From Prescottella agglutinans (lineage in GTDB: Bacteria; Actinomycetota; Actinomycetes; Mycobacteriales; Mycobacteriaceae): 64,000 bases of DNA. The stretch covers positions 34,606-98,605 of the forward strand of contig NZ_RKLP01000016.1 in the NCBI RefSeq assembly GCF_004011865.1. Direction: 5' to 3'. Below the pieces are notes generated by a model. It searched no databases. It was not told the DNA's origin and worked only from the letters and a program-made list of their open reading frames with translations. Both the position numbers and the translations under genes were made by a program. This document shows positions 55,909-64,000 of this stretch, in pieces (positions within the stretch are counted from its first letter, which is position 1; each line of letters opens with the position of its first letter).

Positions 55909-56256
55909 CTAGTAGATCTTCGCGGAACCGGGATCGTCGCCGCAGGTGAGCGGGAGTCCGGCGCCCTGCCACGCGACCATGCCCCCGTCGACGTGGTAGG
56001 CGTCGAAACCGATGCTGTTGAGGTATTCGACGACGATGATCGAGCGCCCTCCCTGGCGACACACGACGTACACCTCGGCGTCGATGTCGATCTCGTCGAT
56101 GCGGGCCGGCACGTCGATGATCGGGATGTGCTGCGCCCCCGGGGCATGCCCCGACTCCCACTCGTCGTCCTCGCGCACGTCCAGCAGAACCGTCGCGTCG
56201 GTGGGCTCCGTCGGAAGATCTGTCACGGAGACGGTGGGAACGTGCGGGATCGTCAC
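55909..56256 (-). CDS. Single-domain rhodanese-like sulfurtransferase
   Basis: 115 residues from the GTG at 56256 (MTIPHVPTVSVTDLPTEPTD); the open frame extends 34 codons upstream. Rhodanese motifs: VLLDVREDDEWESGHAPGAQ (CH2A) and the active-site loop VCRQGGRS with catalytic Cys, then YHVDGGMVAWQGAGLPL. It may transfer sulfane sulfur to an unknown acceptor. Its TAG is directly followed by the next ATG. Confidence 0.9.
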   Translation of the reverse strand: MTIPHVPTVSVTDLPTEPTDATVLLDVREDDEWESGHAPGAQHIPIIDVPARIDEIDIDAEVYVVCRQGGRSIIVVEYLNSIGFDAYHVDGGMVAWQGAGLPLTCGDDPGSAKIY

Positions 56257-56759
56257 GGGTTCGATTCTGGCACGCCCCCTGTTCCGTGGCAGATGATCTC
56301 GCGTTACGCCCTCGGACCGTTCGTGACCGGACCGATACGTCAGGCCTCCGACCTCCATCGATTTGCCACCCCAAATGTGACCTGAAGCACTTGATTCGTC
56401 GAGTTATCCACAGTTTCCACAGGGTCATCCACAGTTCTGAACAACTTTGGCGGGAACATCCACAGGTCAGGGGCTCGAGGTGGATTGTTCGCTGACAACT
56501 GTGCACCGCAAGTTCCACAGCAATCCACAGCCTGTGTGGATTTGCGCGACGGCGGTCCGGTGTGGTGGACCGGGCCGGAGTCCCCACCGCCGGGATGTGT
56601 GCCCCCATCCCAGCCCCTCGCTCCGGCCCGGCTCTCCCCCCTTTTCGGTCGGGACGAACCCGTCCCGACACTTGATCCGACGCGGCGGGACCCGAATCGG
56701 TTCCCTCGACTTCGTCCTCCGACGCAAGTCACATTCGACGGTGCGGCACAGTGGTCCGC
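56257..56759. other. Gene-free region with a cluster of DnaA-box-like sequences
   Basis: 503 bases between the leftward rhodanese operon and the rightward oxidoreductase. 56404-56543 is filled with TCCACA boxes (listed separately). 56544-56759 is GC-rich with no recognised element. 56257-56403 shows nothing clear. Confidence 0.7.
56404..56543 (+). promoter_or_regulatory. Seven DnaA-box-like sequences
   Basis: TTATCCACA (56404-56412, perfect consensus), GTTTCCACA (56413-56421), TCATCCACA (56425-56433), ACATCCACA (56456-56464), AGTTCCACA (56511-56519), CAATCCACA (56521-56529) and, on the other strand, AAATCCACA (56535-56543). Six point the same way. Against TTWTNCACA they differ at 0-2 positions. 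There is no dnaA or dnaN beside them. Confidence 0.65.
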
Positions 56760-57689
56760 ATGGACCTGAGAATCTTCACCGAACCCCAGCAGGGCGCCAC
56801 CTACGACGATCTCCTCACGGTGGCGAAGGCGGCGGAACAGTTCGGGTACGACGCCTTCTTCCGGTCCGACCACTACCTGGCGATGAACGTCGAGGGTCTG
56901 CCCGGCCCCACCGACGCCTGGATCACCCTCGCGGGTCTCGCCCGTGAGACCTCCACGATCCGGCTCGGCACCCTGGTCACGTCGGCGACGTTCCGCTACC
57001 CCGGCCCGCTCGCCGTCTCGGTCGCGCAGGTCGACGCGATGAGCGGTGGCCGGATCGAACTCGGCATCGGCGCGGGCTGGTTCGAGGAGGAGCACGCCGC
57101 ATACGGCATCCCGTTCCCGTCGCTCGGTGAGCGGTTCGACCGGCTCGAGGAGTCGCTCGCGGTCATCACCGGCCTGTGGGGGACCCCGGTCGGTCAGACC
57201 TTCAGCCACGACGGCACCCACTTCCCGATCAGCGACTCGCCCGCGCTGCCGAAGCCGGTGCAGACGCCGCGTCCGCCGATCGTGATGGGCGGCATGGGCA
57301 AGAAGCGCACGCCGTCGCTGGCGGCGCGCTACGCCGACGAGTTCAACCTGCCGTTCGTCTCGATCGAGGACACCGTCGCGCAGTTCGAGCGGGTCCGCGA
57401 GGCGTGCAAGGCGGTGGACCGCGATCCCTACGAGCTGGTCTACTCCAACGCTCTGGTGCTGTGCTGCGGGCGCACCGACGAGGAGATCGCCCGCCGGGCC
57501 GCCCGGATCGGGCGTGAGGTCGACGAGCTACGTGAGAACGGCCTGGCGGGCACGCCGGCCGAGTTGGTCGACAAGATCGGCCGCTACCGCGAAGCGGGGA
57601 CGCAGCGGATCTATCTGCAGACCCTCGACCTGGCCGACCTCGATCATCTCGAGCTCGTCGCGGCGGAGGTCATGCGGCAGCTGGACTGA
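56760..57689 (+). CDS. LLM-class F420-dependent oxidoreductase
   Basis: 309 residues from ATG 56760 (MDLRIFTEPQQGATYDDLLT). Luciferase-like monooxygenase barrel: AKAAEQFGYDAFFRSDHYLA, TSTIRLGTLVTSATFRYPGP, SGGRIELGIGAGWFEEEHAA and PPIVMGGMGKKRTPSLAARY. These motifs fit the TIGR-type F420 LLM groups common in mycolata, which reduce or oxidise diverse small molecules with coenzyme F420. The precise substrate is unknown. No close neighbours in the same direction. Confidence 0.9.
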   Translation: MDLRIFTEPQQGATYDDLLTVAKAAEQFGYDAFFRSDHYLAMNVEGLPGPTDAWITLAGLARETSTIRLGTLVTSATFRYPGPLAVSVAQVDAMSGGRIELGIGAGWFEEEHAAYGIPFPSLGERFDRLEESLAVITGLWGTPVGQTFSHDGTHFPISDSPALPKPVQTPRPPIVMGGMGKKRTPSLAARYADEFNLPFVSIEDTVAQFERVREACKAVDRDPYELVYSNALVLCCGRTDEEIARRAARIGREVDELRENGLAGTPAELVDKIGRYREAGTQRIYLQTLDLADLDHLELVAAEVMRQLD

Positions 57690-58017
57690 CGTGCACGCCC
57701 GCTCAGGAGGTCACGCGCCCCAGAAATCCCGAGATAGGTTCTGCCGCAACGGTTCAGGCAGGAATCGGGGCGGCCGGGCGGGTTTTCGGGCGGTTTGCCG
57801 GCACGGGGCAGACCCCCTGAAAATGTGCCCCACATCCACGGGGTCGATTTCCCGATCGAAATCAAACGGGCGAATTGAACATTAATGGGAATGCAATTCC
57901 AAGCGATGTAATTTACCCGGAACCTGGCGTGCGAAAAAATGTGGATGCCGCGCCGACAGGCCATTGCCTCGACAATTCGGGCAATGGCCTGTCGGTTCTT
58001 TGTACAACTGCCGGCGC
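57690..58017. other. Intergenic region after the LLM oxidoreductase
   Basis: 328 bases between convergent genes. Only the strong hairpin at 57953-57995 is recognised; 57730-57900 is less GC-rich than its surroundings (runs such as AATTGAACATTAATGGGAATG) without an ORF. Confidence 0.55.
57953..57995. terminator. Strong hairpin terminator downstream of the Ser/Gly repeat protein
   Basis: A perfect 16-base stem (CCGACAGGCCATTGCC and complement) with an 11-base loop. On the minus strand it is followed 14 bases later by a T-run (CATTTTTTCGC), so it ends the leftward gene and may also stop rightward transcripts. Confidence 0.9.
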
Positions 58018-58758
58018 TTACGCCCGGCGACGATGCCTGCCGACGCCCGCTGCTGTCGTACCCGCCATGGCCGCGACGAGCAGGGCGCTGCCGACCAGCC
58101 AACCGGATCCGTCTCCGCCGGTGTCGTTCGAGGGTCCGCCGCCGGCTTCGACGCCGCCCATGGGGACGACAGCGACCTGCCCTCCGCCTTGCGGTGCGGG
58201 TGGCGCTTGCTGGCTGGGGCCGGGGACACTCGGGGCCGGTCCCGGCGCGCTGGGGCCCGGAACGCTCGGGGCCGGTCCCGGTGTCCCCGGGCCGGGGACA
58301 CCCGGGCCGGGGACACCCGGGCCGCCCGATCCTCCGGACCCAAGACTGCCGAGCCCGATACTTCCGAGTACGCCACTACCAGCTGCGGCACTGCCGAGTA
58401 GGAGACTGCCGCTGTTGGAGCCGGAGCTCCCGAGCAGCGGCAGAATCAAGCTGCCCAGGTCCGAACTTCCGTGCTCCCCGAGGCTGGCGCTGCCGGCCTC
58501 CGCACTACCGGAACTTTCACTACCGTGGCTGCCGAGACTGCCCTCACCGCTGCCGGAACTTTCACTACCGTGGCTGCCCGAGCTGCCCTTACCACTATCC
58601 GAACTCTCACTACCGTGGCTGCCCGAGCCGCCGTCCTCACCGCCGGCGTTCGCCAGCGCCGGCGAACCGATCGCCAGCGCGGCGACTGCCGTCGCGGCAA
58701 CCATGATGCGGGTCTTGATCTTCAGAGTGCGTACGTCCGTAGCTCTGTGGGTTGGCAT
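58018..58758 (-). CDS. Exported Ser/Gly/His repeat protein with C-terminal membrane anchor
   Basis: 246 residues. An N-terminal signal peptide (TRIMVAATAVAALAIGSPAL, to about residue 36) is followed by five or so copies of a GSHGSESSxSG unit (45-95), a Gly/Ser/Leu region with GSLG motifs (LGSIGLGSLGSGGSGG), a Pro/Gly stretch of PGPGVPGPGTPGPAPSVPG type (about 148-185), and a C-terminal helix (GWLVGSALLVAAMAGTTAAG) ending VGRHRRRA. The layout is that of a cell-wall-spanning protein held by a C-terminal helix and basic tail. There is no LPXTG. No enzymatic role is indicated. Ribosome site GAGGAGG ten bases before ATG. Confidence 0.8.
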   Translation of the reverse strand: MPTHRATDVRTLKIKTRIMVAATAVAALAIGSPALANAGGEDGGSGSHGSESSDSGKGSSGSHGSESSGSGEGSLGSHGSESSGSAEAGSASLGEHGSSDLGSLILPLLGSSGSNSGSLLLGSAAAGSGVLGSIGLGSLGSGGSGGPGVPGPGVPGPGTPGPAPSVPGPSAPGPAPSVPGPSQQAPPAPQGGGQVAVVPMGGVEAGGGPSNDTGGDGSGWLVGSALLVAAMAGTTAAGVGRHRRRA

Positions 58759-59408
58759 CGCTATACGACCTCCTCAATTGGCCTGCGCAACAATTCGTAG
58801 AGATTCCGCCCGACAGCATGAAGACAGAAAAAAACTGCGGCGCCACCATTTCCTCACCCCAGCCAGAGACCAACTAAACCGGCGGCGCCCCCATGCATAT
58901 AGGCGAAAGCAACTTAACATCTCGATCGGCCCAGGAAAGGTGGAATCAGTATTACGAGCGCGGACGCCCGCCCAGAAGAACGGGACACGCACACGCCGCG
59001 AGATCGATCAGCACCGTGCCCGCGACTCGAAGCCGACGCGAACGCCGCCGATCGCGCGTGAGGCGTTGGCCCGCCTTCTGCGTCCTACAACGAGATGGAT
59101 TGTCTTACAGAGCATCTGGAAGATCCATCGCGGGAACGTCGACGGCGCGAGGCGGCGCGCTCCGCGCCCACCCCAGCGCCGCCCTTCCCGTATGTGACGA
59201 TCGCGATCGTTGCCCCTTGTGGGGTGTAGGACCGGTAGGCCCCCTCCCCGAGCAGCGCTCGTAGCGGAGTCCGTCGCCGAAGGCGCTTCGGCAGCACCTC
59301 CGAAATATGTTTCCGTTCAACGGGACACCCCTCCTGCGGAAGCGGCCCCGGGATCTGTAATGGGCGCAACAGCGTGACCCGCACCACATTTCCCCAGAAA
59401 GGTGTTAC
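58759..59408. other. Gene-free region upstream of the MFS exporter
   Basis: 650 bases. The left third is A/T-richer (58780-58930). ACGATCGCGATCGT, a perfect 14-base palindrome, lies at 59197-59210 about 200 bases before the exporter start. Small open frames exist on both strands (for example 59085-59387 leftward) but lack a ribosome site and family resemblance. No RNA family could be recognised. Confidence 0.45.
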
Positions 59409-60914
59409 ATGTCAGGAACACTCGGCACCGCGGCCACCCCGCCGCGCGCCGTCTCCGAAGGCGGCTGGACCCCGCGGCTCGTCCTGTCCCTGATCTCCAT
59501 CGCAGTCGTCCTGGAAATCGTCTCGATCAGCTCGACGATGGCCTCGGTCGCCATGATGCCGATCGGTGAACACTTCAAGACTGACCAGATTGCCTGGGTG
59601 ACAACGGCTTACCTGCTCGCCGCCGCGGTGGCGTGCCCTCTGGCCGGTAAGCTCGCCGACATCCACGGCAAGCGCAAGGTGTTCCTGATCTGCATGGCTA
59701 TCGCCGCCGTCGGCGCCCTGGTGTCCGCGGTTGCGCCGAACTTCCTCGTCCTGGTGCTCGGCCGCGCCCTGTTCGGCGTGCTGATCGCCTGTATGTTCCT
59801 CGGTTTCTCCCTCATGCGAGACGTGTTCCCGCCCAAGACTCTTGCCCTCGCTGTGAGCCTCGCCGCGGGCGGCATGGGCCTGATGACGATCCCGTCGCCG
59901 TTCATCACCGGCGTGCTGGTCGACGCGTGGGGATTCCGCTCGATCTTCTGGTTCCTGTTCGTCGCGCTGGTCGTCATGGCCCCGCTGGTGGTGCTCACCA
60001 CCGAAGAGACTCCGGTCCGCAATCCCGCCCGCCTCGACGTCGTCGGCGCCGTCCTGCTGGGCGGCGGTCTGGCCGCGATCCTCGCCGGCATCAGTTTCGG
60101 ACCGTCGTGGGGCTGGGCCGACGTCGGTACGCTGCTGCTGATCGTCGGCGGTCTCGCCGTCATCGCGATCTGGGTGCCGCTGGCCCTGCGTACGGTGGAT
60201 CCGATCGTCGACCTGCGGTTCTTCCGCCGCGGCCCGATGCTCCGCATCTGCCTGTCCGCCGGTCTGGCCTACGGCACGATCTCCTTGTACGCCACGCTCA
60301 TTCCGATCATGAGCATGACTCCGTCGGTCCTCGGTCTGGGTTACGGCTTCGGTGTCGACGCCAAGGGTGTGGGCCTCATCCAGATCCCGATGGGTGTCGG
60401 CAGCGTCATCGGCGGCATCGTCGTCGGCAGGATGCTGCGCACCAAGTTCCCGACCCTCACGCTCGCCGGCGGCGCGGCTTTCATGCTGGCCGCGTCGGTC
60501 GTGACCGCGTTCTCGCACACCGGCAAGCCCGAGGTGCTGTTCGGCATCCTGTTGTTCGGCCTCGGTATGGGCGCCACCACGGCATCCATCCCGAACCTCA
60601 CGATCGCGTCGGTCCCGCCGTCGGTGCAGGCGTCGATGTCGAGCATGGTGCAGGCGTCGCAGACACTGCTCGCCTCGATCCTCCCGGTGATCGCCTTCGC
60701 CGTCCTGAACTCGAACGTGGCAACGGTGATCGACGGCTACGGCTTCTACGCCGACAACGGCATGACCATCGCGTACCTGATCGGCGGCCTGTCGTCGCTG
60801 GCCGCGATCCTCGTGGTGATGACGCTGCACCGTCGGCGCCACGCGATCGCAGCCCAGGCGGCGACGGATGCCGCAGCGAGCGAACGTGATCCGGAGCCGC
60901 TGCCGGCGGCCTGA
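59409..60914 (+). CDS. MFS drug exporter, DHA2 (EmrB/QacA) type
   Basis: 501 residues with about 14 membrane helices. Conserved DHA motifs: VAMMPIGEHFKTDQIAWVTT (end of TM1, motif D1), the A motif as GKLADIHGKRKVF, RALFGVLIACMFLGFSLMRD (motif B Arg) and AAGGMGLMTIPSPFITGVLVDAWGFR (motif C: G-x-G-P-x-hydrophobic-G, here altered to PSPFITG). It should export hydrophobic compounds using proton motive force. AAAGGTG lies seven bases before ATG. No regulator gene adjoins it. Confidence 0.9.
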   Translation: MSGTLGTAATPPRAVSEGGWTPRLVLSLISIAVVLEIVSISSTMASVAMMPIGEHFKTDQIAWVTTAYLLAAAVACPLAGKLADIHGKRKVFLICMAIAAVGALVSAVAPNFLVLVLGRALFGVLIACMFLGFSLMRDVFPPKTLALAVSLAAGGMGLMTIPSPFITGVLVDAWGFRSIFWFLFVALVVMAPLVVLTTEETPVRNPARLDVVGAVLLGGGLAAILAGISFGPSWGWADVGTLLLIVGGLAVIAIWVPLALRTVDPIVDLRFFRRGPMLRICLSAGLAYGTISLYATLIPIMSMTPSVLGLGYGFGVDAKGVGLIQIPMGVGSVIGGIVVGRMLRTKFPTLTLAGGAAFMLAASVVTAFSHTGKPEVLFGILLFGLGMGATTASIPNLTIASVPPSVQASMSSMVQASQTLLASILPVIAFAVLNSNVATVIDGYGFYADNGMTIAYLIGGLSSLAAILVVMTLHRRRHAIAAQAATDAAASERDPEPLPAA

Positions 60915-60926
60915 TCCTCACGCGGA

Positions 60927-60957
60927 CGGGCCCGGTGCCTCCACGGCACCGGGCCCG
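60927..60957 (+). terminator. Terminator of the MFS exporter
   Basis: A perfect 13-base stem CGGGCCCGGTGCC and complement with loop TCCAC, 12 bases past the stop. Confidence 0.88.
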
Positions 60958-61041
60958 GTCCGCTGTCTTGTGCCTGTTCCGTTCCGGTCCTAGCCTGGGA
61001 ACGAGGTCGCGACACGAGAATCGCGACCGCAGGAGACCGTC

Positions 61042-61746
61042 ATGAACGGAAGATCCACGCGAAAATCCACTGCGCCGGCGGACACGAGGATGATGGGGGT
61101 CGTGCACGACGCACTGCGCCGAGATCTCGAACGCACCGAGCACGTCCTGCAGGCGCCCCGGATCGACGAGCACCAGCGCGGCGCCGTCTCCGATCACACG
61201 CACTGGATGATGGCGTTTCTGCACGAGCATCACCGTGCCGAGGACCACGGATTGTGGCCGCTACTGCGGCGGACCGCACCCGACGCCGCACCGGTGCTCG
61301 ACCGGATGGACGCGGACCACGCCCGGATCGCACCCGAGGCCGATCGACTGGACACCGCCGCCGCGATGTTCCACGACAACGGGTCACCCAGCGCGAGAAG
61401 TGAATTCACGAGATCACTCGCCACCCTCGAGGAAGTACTGCTGCCGCACCTACGACAGGAGGAGGACGAGGCGATGCCGCTCGTCGCACGGAACCTCACT
61501 GCAGCCCAGTGGGTCCAGTGGGACCGGACCGAGAACATCGACCCCAAGTCCAAGTGGGAGCTGGGGATCCTCGGTCAATGGTTGGGTGACAGCCTCGACC
61601 CCGAACGGACCGACCTGCTCCATCACCAGGTCGGTCCGGTCACCCGGTTCGTCCTGTTACACGTTTTCGAGGCCCCGTACCGCCGTGCCTGCGCACTGCG
61701 CTGGGGGCCCGACGTCCCGGTCGGGCCACTGGAGGCCCCGCGCTGA
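61042..61746 (+). CDS. Hemerythrin HHE-domain protein
   Basis: 234 residues; AGGAG ahead of the ATG. The four-helix HHE domain is in the first 150 residues: GVVHDALRRDL, HTHWMMAFLHEHHRAEDHGL with the metal His/Glu ligands, MDADHARIAPEA and LLPHLRQEEDEAMPL. The C-terminal 80 residues are a helical extension (LGILGQWLGDSL, FVLLHVFEAPYRRA). Such proteins bind a di-iron centre and sense oxygen or nitric oxide; here near msrA and sodA. The exact role is unknown. Confidence 0.88.
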   Translation: MNGRSTRKSTAPADTRMMGVVHDALRRDLERTEHVLQAPRIDEHQRGAVSDHTHWMMAFLHEHHRAEDHGLWPLLRRTAPDAAPVLDRMDADHARIAPEADRLDTAAAMFHDNGSPSARSEFTRSLATLEEVLLPHLRQEEDEAMPLVARNLTAAQWVQWDRTENIDPKSKWELGILGQWLGDSLDPERTDLLHHQVGPVTRFVLLHVFEAPYRRACALRWGPDVPVGPLEAPR

Positions 61747-61755
61747 CCGAAGCGG

Positions 61756-62430
61756 TCAGGCACCCAGTCCCACAGGACAACTCACACCGGTCGCGTGGAC
61801 GGGACAGTAGCCGCCCGGGTTCTTCGCGAGGTACTGCTGGTGGTAGTCCTCGGCGTAGTAGAACATGGTGAGCGGCGCGATCTCGGTGGTGATCACCCCG
61901 TAGCCGGCGTCGGCGAGGCGCTTGCCGAACATCTCCTCGGTCGCGTGCGCGACCGCGTTCTGTTCGTCGGATTCGGTGTAGATCACCGACCGGTACTGGG
62001 TGCCGCGGTCGTTGCCCTGACGCATCCCCTGGGTGGGGTCGTGGTTCTCCCAGAACTGCTTGAGGATGCCCTCGTACGAGACGACCTTCGGATCGAACAC
62101 GACCAGCACCACCTCGGAGTGCCCGGTGCGTCCCGAGCAGACCTCCTCGTAGGTCGGGTTGGGGGTGTAGCCGCCCGCATACCCGACGGCCGTCGAGTAC
62201 ACGCCGCCGCGCTGCCAGAACTCCTTCTCGGCGCCCCAGAAGCAACCCATGCCCACCACGGCCGTCTGCATGCCCTCCGGGAACGGCGGCTTCAGCGGGT
62301 GCCCGTTGACGTAGTGGGCGTCGGGTACCGGCATCGGCGTCTCGCGACCCGGGAGGGCCTGATCCGACGTGACCATCACCGATTTCGCGCGCGCGATTCC
62401 GCCGTCGAAAATCTCATCGAACCAAGACAT
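61756..62430 (-). CDS. msrA: Peptide methionine sulfoxide reductase A
   Basis: Reduces methionine-S-sulfoxide in proteins. 224 residues. The catalytic motif is [12 protein letters not shown] (Cys63), followed by [20 protein letters not shown] and [20 protein letters not shown]. Resolving cysteines lie at the C-terminus ([14 protein letters not shown]; Cys209, Cys218), the three-cysteine type. The gene is convergent with the hemerythrin gene and starts 9 bases after the acyltransferase stop, so the two are probably co-transcribed. Confidence 0.96.
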   Translation of the reverse strand: MSWFDEIFDGGIARAKSVMVTSDQALPGRETPMPVPDAHYVNGHPLKPPFPEGMQTAVVGMGCFWGAEKEFWQRGGVYSTAVGYAGGYTPNPTYEEVCSGRTGHSEVVLVVFDPKVVSYEGILKQFWENHDPTQGMRQGNDRGTQYRSVIYTESDEQNAVAHATEEMFGKRLADAGYGVITTEIAPLTMFYYAEDYHQQYLAKNPGGYCPVHATGVSCPVGLGA

Positions 62431-62439
62431 GGTTCGATG

Positions 62440-63636
62440 CTACGCGCGGTCGGGGGTGTCCACCGGGCGCCCGCTCGGCGCATGATCGGGCTGCTCGGAG
62501 CCCCCGGCGGGCACCGATTCGCGGGATCCGCGACCGATGCGCCGGGTGCGCGCGGACAGCCATCGCGCGGCGGGCACCTCCACCCACCGATAGAGCACCT
62601 CCGACACGGCCGCGGTGACGACGAGGAAGGCGATGACCGCTCCGGTCTGACCCAGCGGTCCCACCGCGTGCTCGTAGACGCGGTAGAGGATCAGCGTGTG
62701 GACCAGGTAGATCGCGTAGCTGCGGGTGGCGGTCCACCGGATCACCGACCACCGCGTGGGTCGACCGCGGTAGCGCCCCAGGACCAGCACCAGCGCGGTC
62801 ACGACGGCGATGGTCCACAGGTAGCGGTCTCCGGCCCAGTAGACGCGGATCTCCGTGGCCAGGCGCACCACCTCGATCTGCGCGAGCACGCCGACGACCA
62901 GCCAGCGCCAGTCGACCAGGCGCGCCCATCCGAGGTACATGAGCTGGCCGAGGAAGACCGTGGGCAACGTCGCCGCGATTTTGGAGAGCATCGGCACGGT
63001 GTAGGGCTGCGGGATGTAGAGGTTGTAGAGCAGCATCAGCGCGCACACGGCCGCACCGATGAGCGGGACGACGACGGGGCGCGCACGCAGCACCGGCCGC
63101 AGGGCGACGCAGTACACGTAGAAGAACACCTGGACGACGAGGGTCCAGGTGACGCCGAGGACCGCGACCTCGGGCCGGAGGAAGAATCCGCCGAGTACGA
63201 AGCTCAGCGCGGCCTCGGTGTTGGAGATCCCCGGCTGCCCGCTGAACATGCCGTTGATGCCCAGCCGCACCAACACGATCGCGGCGGCGATCGCGACCCA
63301 GAACGCCGGCAGCAGGCGCCCGACCCGATCGAGGAGGAATCGTCCGGGGTGGTGCCGCATCGCCGACCTGGTGATCACCGCGCCGGTGAGCGTCATGAAG
63401 ATCGCGACCCCGACGAACGAGAGGTGCTGGTTGAGGTTGAGCCCCTCGACGAACACGGCGTAGACGCCGTCGATCAGCCACCATCCGGAGCCGAGGTCGT
63501 CGATCAGATAGAACGAGATGTGGGAGTAGATGACGGCGAGAACCGCGACGGTGCGGAGCAGATCGGCGCCGGACAGTTCCACTCGAGGTGCCAGCTCTGC
63601 CCGCGGATTTGCAGCACGCGTCTCGGAAGGCACCAC
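62440..63636 (-). CDS. Acyltransferase-3 family membrane protein
   Basis: 398 residues with about ten membrane helices. Acyltransferase_3 features: LSGADLLRTVAVLAVIYSHI with the catalytic-type His near the end of TM1, HLSFVGVAIFMTLTGAVITR, the RxxR-like RFLLDRVGRLLPAFW and SYAIYLVHTLILYRVYEHAV. The family O-acylates extracellular sugars or peptidoglycan; no SGNH domain is attached, so the acceptor is open. The C-terminal 40 residues are hydrophilic (SARTRRIGRGSRESVPAGG). The start is a GTG pair (63636 or 63633). Confidence 0.88.
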   Translation of the reverse strand: MVPSETRAANPRAELAPRVELSGADLLRTVAVLAVIYSHISFYLIDDLGSGWWLIDGVYAVFVEGLNLNQHLSFVGVAIFMTLTGAVITRSAMRHHPGRFLLDRVGRLLPAFWVAIAAAIVLVRLGINGMFSGQPGISNTEAALSFVLGGFFLRPEVAVLGVTWTLVVQVFFYVYCVALRPVLRARPVVVPLIGAAVCALMLLYNLYIPQPYTVPMLSKIAATLPTVFLGQLMYLGWARLVDWRWLVVGVLAQIEVVRLATEIRVYWAGDRYLWTIAVVTALVLVLGRYRGRPTRWSVIRWTATRSYAIYLVHTLILYRVYEHAVGPLGQTGAVIAFLVVTAAVSEVLYRWVEVPAARWLSARTRRIGRGSRESVPAGGSEQPDHAPSGRPVDTPDRA

Positions 63637-63864
63637 GCGATATTAGTGTTCCGTTCACCTCCGGGACCAATTCAGCGCGTCGTCCGCATTGCGCGGATGG
63701 CCCTTTCCCGCACCCGGTTTCGGTGACCCGAAATATTTTGTGAGGTCAGGACCACCCTCAGCGAGGCGGTTGCGCAGGGTGTACCAATGAGATTGGGTTG
63801 TCCCCAGTACAACTCATCAAACGCACACGTCACAGGGCGCCACGCCCCTGAGGAAGGGAATCTC

Positions 63865-64000
63865 GTGTCTGTTTACACGCTGCCCGATCTGCCCTACGAC
63901 TACGCCGCCCTCGAGCCCCACATCTCCGGCAAGATCATGGAGCTCCACCACGACAAGCACCACGCCGCCTACGTCGCCGGCGCCAACGCCGCCCTCGACA
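63865..64000 (+). CDS. sodA: Superoxide dismutase, Fe/Mn type (partial, 5' end only)
   Basis: 45 codons reach the window edge from GTG 63865 (AGGAAGG eight bases upstream). The N-terminus reads [20 protein letters not shown] and then [20 protein letters not shown], which holds the first metal-binding His and the HHxxHH-like helix of Fe/Mn SOD. It detoxifies superoxide and is secreted in mycobacteria without a signal peptide. The upstream gap (63637-63864) shows no confident promoter. Confidence 0.95.
   Translation, partial: MSVYTLPDLPYDYAALEPHISGKIMELHHDKHHAAYVAGANAALD

Noticed and set aside
56257..56759. Chromosomal origin oriC
   Set aside because: DnaA boxes are present, but dnaA, dnaN, rpmH and an AT-rich unwinding element are not. 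A secondary DnaA-binding cluster is the safer reading.
58893..59387. Small genes in the 650-base gap before the MFS exporter
   Set aside because: Open frames on both strands overlap each other, lack ribosome sites and resemble no family.

Overview
The window is a high-GC actinobacterial chromosome segment from a mycolic-acid-containing genus of the Mycobacteriales. Rhodococcus (Prescottella) is the best guess. The evidence is the arabinogalactan genes glf, glfT2 and the DPPR synthase, a WS/DGAT acyltransferase, a lone PE-PPE-EspG set, IdeR-type iron boxes and BfrB-type ferritins. From memory of the M. tuberculosis H37Rv map, the single-copy genes run in the same order as Rv3806c to Rv3846: ubiA-like, PAP2, glfT2, glf, amidase, HAD, PlsC, then serS, septum-formation protein, pheA, DUF2470, LCP, bfrB, glpQ1 and sodA. 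The window is therefore probably on the origin-proximal arm.

Layout: 1-4363 is a leftward cell-wall galactan/arabinan operon. 4454-11220 holds a TipA-like MerR regulator, a divergent pair of cell-wall enzymes (SpoIID/LytB protein and a PGRP-type amidase) separated by a 9-bp-periodic tandem array that looks like MtrA sites, a HAD phosphatase and a PlsC acyltransferase. 11328-36773 is about 25 kb of ten consecutive leftward genes for secreted proteins. Each has a signal peptide, one of three N-terminal head types, 2-13 bacterial Ig-like repeats (about 59 by my count) and a short Gly/Ser tail with a GSLGS-type motif. This block lies where M. tuberculosis carries its sulfolipid (pks2/papA/mmpL8) region.

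37299-56256 returns to the conserved backbone: thioesterase, serS, ankyrin protein, septum-formation protein, metallopeptidase, PE-PPE-EspG, phosphatase/pheA, iron-box DUF2470 protein, WS/DGAT, beta-lactamase-like esterase, CPBP protease, LCP ligase, two tandem BfrB ferritins, DUF5926 protein, glpQ, DUF4328 and rhodanese. A gene-free stretch at 56257-56759 contains seven DnaA-box-like TCCACA sequences. 56760-64000 holds an F420 LLM oxidoreductase, a Ser/Gly-repeat surface protein, an MFS exporter, a hemerythrin-like protein, msrA, an acyltransferase-3 protein and the start of sodA.

Functional themes are envelope building (galactan, arabinan precursor, LCP ligation, peptidoglycan hydrolases, type VII substrates), iron and oxidant handling (ferritins, IdeR boxes, msrA, hemerythrin, sodA), and the Ig-like surface or secreted repertoire. 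The Ig-like locus shows signs of active remodelling: long identical DNA blocks shared between paralogs, a hybrid 5' leader, duplicated intergenic cassettes, and a shared promoter-proximal palindrome (GGAC-N4-GTCC then TANAGT) upstream of several units.
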